From Clostridiaceae bacterium (GTDB lineage: Bacteria; Bacillota; Clostridia; Saccharofermentanales; UBA5734), in assembly GCA_012522285.1 (NCBI GenBank), contig JAAYKS010000485.1, forward strand, positions 1-8,355: a stretch of 8,355 nt of DNA. Reading direction: 5' to 3'. This document shows positions 5,924 through 8,355 of this stretch, in pieces. The notes beneath the pieces were generated by a model. The model was not told where the DNA came from, made no database searches, and was given only the letters and a program-made list of their open reading frames with translations. Each line of letters starts with the position of its first letter. Position 1 is the first letter of the stretch. The position numbers and the translations under genes were made by a program.

Positions 5924-7102
5924 ATGGAATATATGTCGGCTCTGGAGGCTTCCGAAAAGTGGGGTGTTTCCTTAAGACAGGTCCAGCGGCTGTTGTCGGA
6001 GGGCCGGATTTCCCGAGCGAAGAAGTACGGCAAATCCTGGATGATTCCGCTGGGAACAGAGAAACCCGGGGATCCACGAAGAGACAAGATTCATCTGACC
6101 AGTCTGCTGTCGGACGAACTGGCGAATATCATCGCCGCGAGTACAGATCCGATGCCGTGCGATCATCCCGACGAGATCCTGGAGAAGGGTAAGGAGAGGA
6201 GGCTGCAGCTTCAGTACGAAGCGGAACTGGCGTATCTGCGGGGTGACTATGAAACAACGATGAGCTGTTTTCGCGAGACCGAAGGGGATGACGCCGCCCG
6301 GTTGCGCGCCTGTCCGATTGCGATCGCCGCGGCGATCAGCCTGGGGGACTATAAGACCTATACGGAAATCGAATCTTTTCTAAAAAAGTGGGTAAATCCA
6401 CTTGAAGACAGACAAGTATCCATTTTTGCAGAACTGGCGCTGGCCACGGCGGCTGTAAGCGTGACTGCGCCTGAAATGGCCCCCGAATGGCTCAAAGAGG
6501 GCGATTTGAGCGCCCTTCCGGGACCAGCCAGGCCGGACGCACTCTATCTGCGGGCCAAATATCTCCACTGTGCGGGAAACTTCGAAGGCATGCTGTCTGT
6601 GGCTCAAACCGCTCTGACACTGAGCGAACCCATGCATGGCTTCACATTACCCGACCTCTATCTCAGGGTGACCTGCGCGGTTGCCTGTAACAGATTGGGC
6701 AAGAAAGAGGCAGCCAGGCGCTGGCTTCTAGACGCGATGCGTCGCGCTTTGCCACACGGGTTTTATACGCCCTTTGCGGAGATCATCACCGCAATGGATG
6801 GCCTGATGGAGGAATGTCTGGAGCAGGTGTTTCCCGGCTATTACGAGGCCGTCATCCGCGAATGGAAACGTACGTGGAAAAACTGGATCACTTTCCACAA
6901 CCAGTTCACGAAAGACAATATCACGCTGATGCTCACATTGCGCGAATACCAGATTGCCTTGCAGGCGGCACGGCGCATTCCTTACGCGGCCATCGCCGAA
7001 CAGCATCACATCTCTGTGGGAAGACTGAAAAACATCATGCTGGGGGTCTATGGGAAACTGCTCATTTCCGGTCGGGATGAATTATATAAATATATCCTAT
7101 AG
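5924..7102 (+). CDS. Dual-HTH transcriptional regulator (excisionase/MerR-like N-term, LuxR-like C-term)
   Basis: This 392-residue cytosolic protein has a DNA-binding domain at each end. Residues 1-44 (SALEASEKWGVSLRQVQRLL, then GRISRAKKYGKSWMIP) match the compact winged HTH of excisionase and MerR-type proteins, including the basic wing ending in W-x-I-P. Residues 336-389 (LTLREYQIALQAARRIPYAA, then IAEQHHISVGRLKNIMLGVY, then GKL...RDEL) match the LuxR/GerE HTH: LT-x-RE, the IAE...IS turn, the recognition helix ending before Y-x-KL, and a final R-x-EL. The section between (about 90-320) is helical with repeated Ala/Leu/Tyr patterns such as ELAYLRGDYETTMSCF and YLRAKYLHCAGNFEGML, like TPR units, which may sense a ligand or partner. 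Proteins of this layout are, from memory, widespread in Clostridia and mostly uncharacterised. It follows the glycosidase operon by 143 bp with its own possible promoter, so it may control that operon, but this is inference. The start at 5924 keeps the whole first helix; an alternative ATG at 5933 lacks a better ribosome site. Confidence 0.75.
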   Translation: MEYMSALEASEKWGVSLRQVQRLLSEGRISRAKKYGKSWMIPLGTEKPGDPRRDKIHLTSLLSDELANIIAASTDPMPCDHPDEILEKGKERRLQLQYEAELAYLRGDYETTMSCFRETEGDDAARLRACPIAIAAAISLGDYKTYTEIESFLKKWVNPLEDRQVSIFAELALATAAVSVTAPEMAPEWLKEGDLSALPGPARPDALYLRAKYLHCAGNFEGMLSVAQTALTLSEPMHGFTLPDLYLRVTCAVACNRLGKKEAARRWLLDAMRRALPHGFYTPFAEIITAMDGLMEECLEQVFPGYYEAVIREWKRTWKNWITFHNQFTKDNITLMLTLREYQIALQAARRIPYAAIAEQHHISVGRLKNIMLGVYGKLLISGRDELYKYIL

Positions 7103-7112
7103 CTCTCAAAAA

Positions 7113-7140
7113 AGTGACTTTTTTCGGCTGAAGAGTCACT
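7113..7140 (-). terminator. Hairpin after the regulator, T-tract on the minus strand
   Basis: AGTGACT (7113-7119) pairs with AGTCACT (7134-7140); three more pairs, one of them G-T, extend the stem to 10 bp around an 8-nt loop. On the minus strand the stem is followed by a run of T's (complement of the A-run at 7108-7113), the intrinsic-terminator form for leftward transcription. On the plus strand the hairpin starts 10 bases after the regulator stop but has no T-run after it, so it would need the next element (7160-7201) to stop rightward transcription. No minus-strand gene ending here is visible. Confidence 0.45.
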
Positions 7141-7159
7141 CCTCAACATCCTAATTTAT

Positions 7160-7201
7160 CCCTATTATAGTGTCAAAAGCCTGTCATAGGGTTTTTTGTT
7201 T
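7160..7201 (+). terminator. Probable intrinsic terminator of the regulator gene
   Basis: CCCTAT (7160-7165) pairs perfectly with ATAGGG (7186-7191), followed by TTTTTTGTTTT (7192-7202). The loop is long (20 nt). A smaller alternative, AAAA-G-CCT (7175-7182) with AGG-G-TTTT (7188-7195), has one mismatch and a 5-nt loop and would also place the T-run correctly. Either fold gives a plus-strand terminator about 60-90 bases after the regulator stop, separating it from the next gene pair. Confidence 0.5.
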
Positions 7202-7222
7202 TGGGGAAGGGAGCGTGAAGGC

Positions 7223-7564
7223 ATGTCCCTTGAGGAAAAACAACCCTATACAATCTGTTGGGCAGGCGGTCGCCAATTCCAGATTTACCTCGAATATGAC
7301 GAACAACTCAAGGAGAGCTATCCGGCTTATCCCGATTTTGACGCGCATCCTGAATACACCAAAGACGGTCAACCCTTTGCCACGGCAGAGCAGGAGAGTT
7401 GCCCGTACGGTATGCCGCGAATGGAGGGCGCACCGCTGCCCTGTGATTGTGGCGGATGCAAATGGTTTTCCCGTGAAAATACGCCTTACGACCCTATAGG
7501 CGTTTGTATATGCAGCAAAAGACGGCGCGAGAGTGGCACAAAAAGCGAGGAGGAAAAGAGATGA
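7223..7564 (+). CDS. Small cysteine-rich hypothetical protein
   Basis: This 113-residue protein has no signal peptide or membrane segment. The N-terminal half is aromatic and acidic (RQFQIYLEYDEQLKESYPAY, then PDFDAHPEYT), followed by ATAEQESCPYG. The C-terminal half carries a cluster of cysteines: CPYG, then CDCGGCKWF, then GVCICSKRRR. These six or so cysteines in C-x-C-x-x-C and C-x-C spacing suggest bound zinc or an iron-sulfur cluster, or possibly a redox role. The tail is highly charged (KRRRESGTKSEEEKR). I do not recognise a named family, although similar small proteins occur, to my recollection, in gut Firmicutes. The start at 7223 is chosen for AAGGGAG at 7207-7213, nine bases upstream; the longer reading to 7196 would need a TTG start without such a site. 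The stop TGA overlaps the ATG of the next gene, so the two are translationally coupled and probably work together. Confidence 0.7.
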   Translation: MSLEEKQPYTICWAGGRQFQIYLEYDEQLKESYPAYPDFDAHPEYTKDGQPFATAEQESCPYGMPRMEGAPLPCDCGGCKWFSRENTPYDPIGVCICSKRRRESGTKSEEEKR

Positions 7565-8355
7565 TCATCAATCGGTACCACAAATCACTTTCCCTTTCGC
7601 TGGCTTGTTTACTGGTGCTGGGGATGTTGTTTTCCTCCATGCCACTGTCCACACATGCGGCGGATTCAAAAATACAGGCAGGGCTGCCTGAGATCAAGTC
7701 CGGTCACAACAATACCCTTGCGAACACCTCGGTCATCGCTTTTGGCGGCAAGCAATGGGCGGTCATCGGCTATAACGGTAGCGGCGCGGCGAGTGCAAGC
7801 AATACGATGACCCTGCTGCTGGCGGATAGTCAAAGTTTTGATATGTGCCAATTTAGCAGTGCATCCAACCAGTACAACGGCAGCACACTGCAAGCCACGA
7901 TCAATGGCGGCGGCGTGCTGGGAAGCATCCCCGCAAAGGAACAGTCGCTGATTGTGGAGCGGACGCTGACCAGCGCGGATGGTGTGGCCGGACCGGATGC
8001 CGCCAATCAGAAGCTGTGGCCACTGTCCTATGACGAAGCTGTTTTGGTGGGGACGATGGGGTGGCTCCCGGAGAACGTGCTCTACTACCAGACCAATCAG
8101 TATTGGCTCCGGTCTCCGGGCACCAACGTTGGTATGGCGGCGGTGCTCAACAGCAGTGCCAACGGGTACTACATCGACGGGGAAGGCTTCGCCGTCACCA
8201 GTACGTTTTACATTCGGCCAGCCCTGGCGTTGAATCTGGTGGACGTCCTTTTCACATCTGCCGCCACAGATGGCAAGCCCGCAAGTGTGGGGAGTTTTCT
8301 TTCAATCGCCAAGCCCATCACCGGCGCGGTGAAACTGACGGTGCAGGACAACGAC
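7561..8355 (+). CDS. Secreted DUF6273-like protein, 5' part (runs off the window)
   Basis: An uninterrupted frame of 265 codons starts at 7561 and continues past the right edge. GAGGAGG at 7547-7553, seven bases upstream, supports the start, and the ATG overlaps the stop of the cysteine-rich gene. Residues 1-33 form a clear signal peptide: basic start (MIINRYHK), hydrophobic core (LSLSLACLLVLGMLF), and STHAAD as the cleavage region. The mature part shows the signature of DUF6273-type domains of Firmicutes surface proteins: FGGKQWAVIGY (61-71), LWPLSYDEA (152-160), YWLRSPG (181-187) and IRPALALNL (218-226). This W-L-R-S-P-G...R-P-A-L pattern resembles C-type-lectin/FGE-like folds used for binding, but that is inference. 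From about residue 230 a new segment (FTSAATDGKPAS, then ITGAVKLTV) looks like the start of a beta-sandwich or repeat domain, suggesting a large multidomain exported or cell-wall protein. Anchor and total length lie outside the window. Confidence 0.8.
   Translation, partial: MIINRYHKSLSLSLACLLVLGMLFSSMPLSTHAADSKIQAGLPEIKSGHNNTLANTSVIAFGGKQWAVIGYNGSGAASASNTMTLLLADSQSFDMCQFSSASNQYNGSTLQATINGGGVLGSIPAKEQSLIVERTLTSADGVAGPDAANQKLWPLSYDEAVLVGTMGWLPENVLYYQTNQYWLRSPGTNVGMAAVLNSSANGYYIDGEGFAVTSTFYIRPALALNLVDVLFTSAATDGKPASVGSFLSIAKPITGAVKLTVQDND

Noticed and set aside
7978..8233. 84-codon plus-strand ORF in another frame
   Set aside because: It overlaps the continuous frame from 7561, which has a ribosome site, signal peptide and recognisable domain; the 84-codon product is low-complexity shadow sequence.
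1..8355. CRISPR array, tRNA/rRNA genes, insertion sequences
   Set aside because: No regularly spaced repeats, cloverleaf-like segments, rRNA motifs or complete transposase reading frames were seen on either strand.

Overview
The window looks like a stretch of a moderately GC-rich Firmicutes chromosome, most likely a Clostridia-type gut, rumen or digester anaerobe. The reasons are strong GAGGAGG-type Shine-Dalgarno sites, a clostridial-looking GuaA C-terminus, a GH4/GH127 sugar-cleavage operon, a regulator with a helix-turn-helix at each end, and a secreted protein with a DUF6273-like repeat. All convincing genes lie on the + strand. The taxon is an inference from protein style, not from a marker gene.

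Layout. (1) Positions 1-564 hold the C-terminal part of GMP synthase (guaA), well conserved and GC-rich but cut by an in-frame TAG at 307-309. (2) Positions 565-925 are mainly non-coding. They hold a hairpin, a doubtful minus-strand 65-codon ORF, and two inverted repeats leading into a likely promoter. (3) Positions 926-2355 encode an AbiEi/AbiEii-type (type IV) toxin-antitoxin or abortive-infection pair with overlapping stop and start codons and clearly lower GC than its neighbours. (4) Positions 2570-5780 form a two-gene operon: a GH4 NAD/Mn-dependent glycosidase resembling MelA alpha-galactosidase, and a GH127-like (DUF1680) putative beta-L-arabinofuranosidase. (5) Positions 5924-7102 encode a regulator with an N-terminal excisionase/MerR-like HTH and a C-terminal LuxR-like HTH, followed by hairpins and a probable terminator. 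(6) Positions 7223 to the window end hold a small cysteine-rich protein gene whose stop overlaps the start of a secreted DUF6273-like protein that runs off the window.

How the genes work together. The two glycosidases lack signal peptides, so they probably act in the cytosol on imported alpha-galactosyl- and arabinosyl-containing oligosaccharides; no transporter is visible. The downstream dual-HTH regulator could control them or the surface-protein pair, but nothing in the sequence proves either link. The AbiE pair looks like an accessory insertion beside guaA. The 3' end of guaA is a known integration hotspot for genomic islands, but no integrase or att repeat is visible here. The least explained unit is the coupled pair of cysteine-rich and DUF6273-like genes at the right end.
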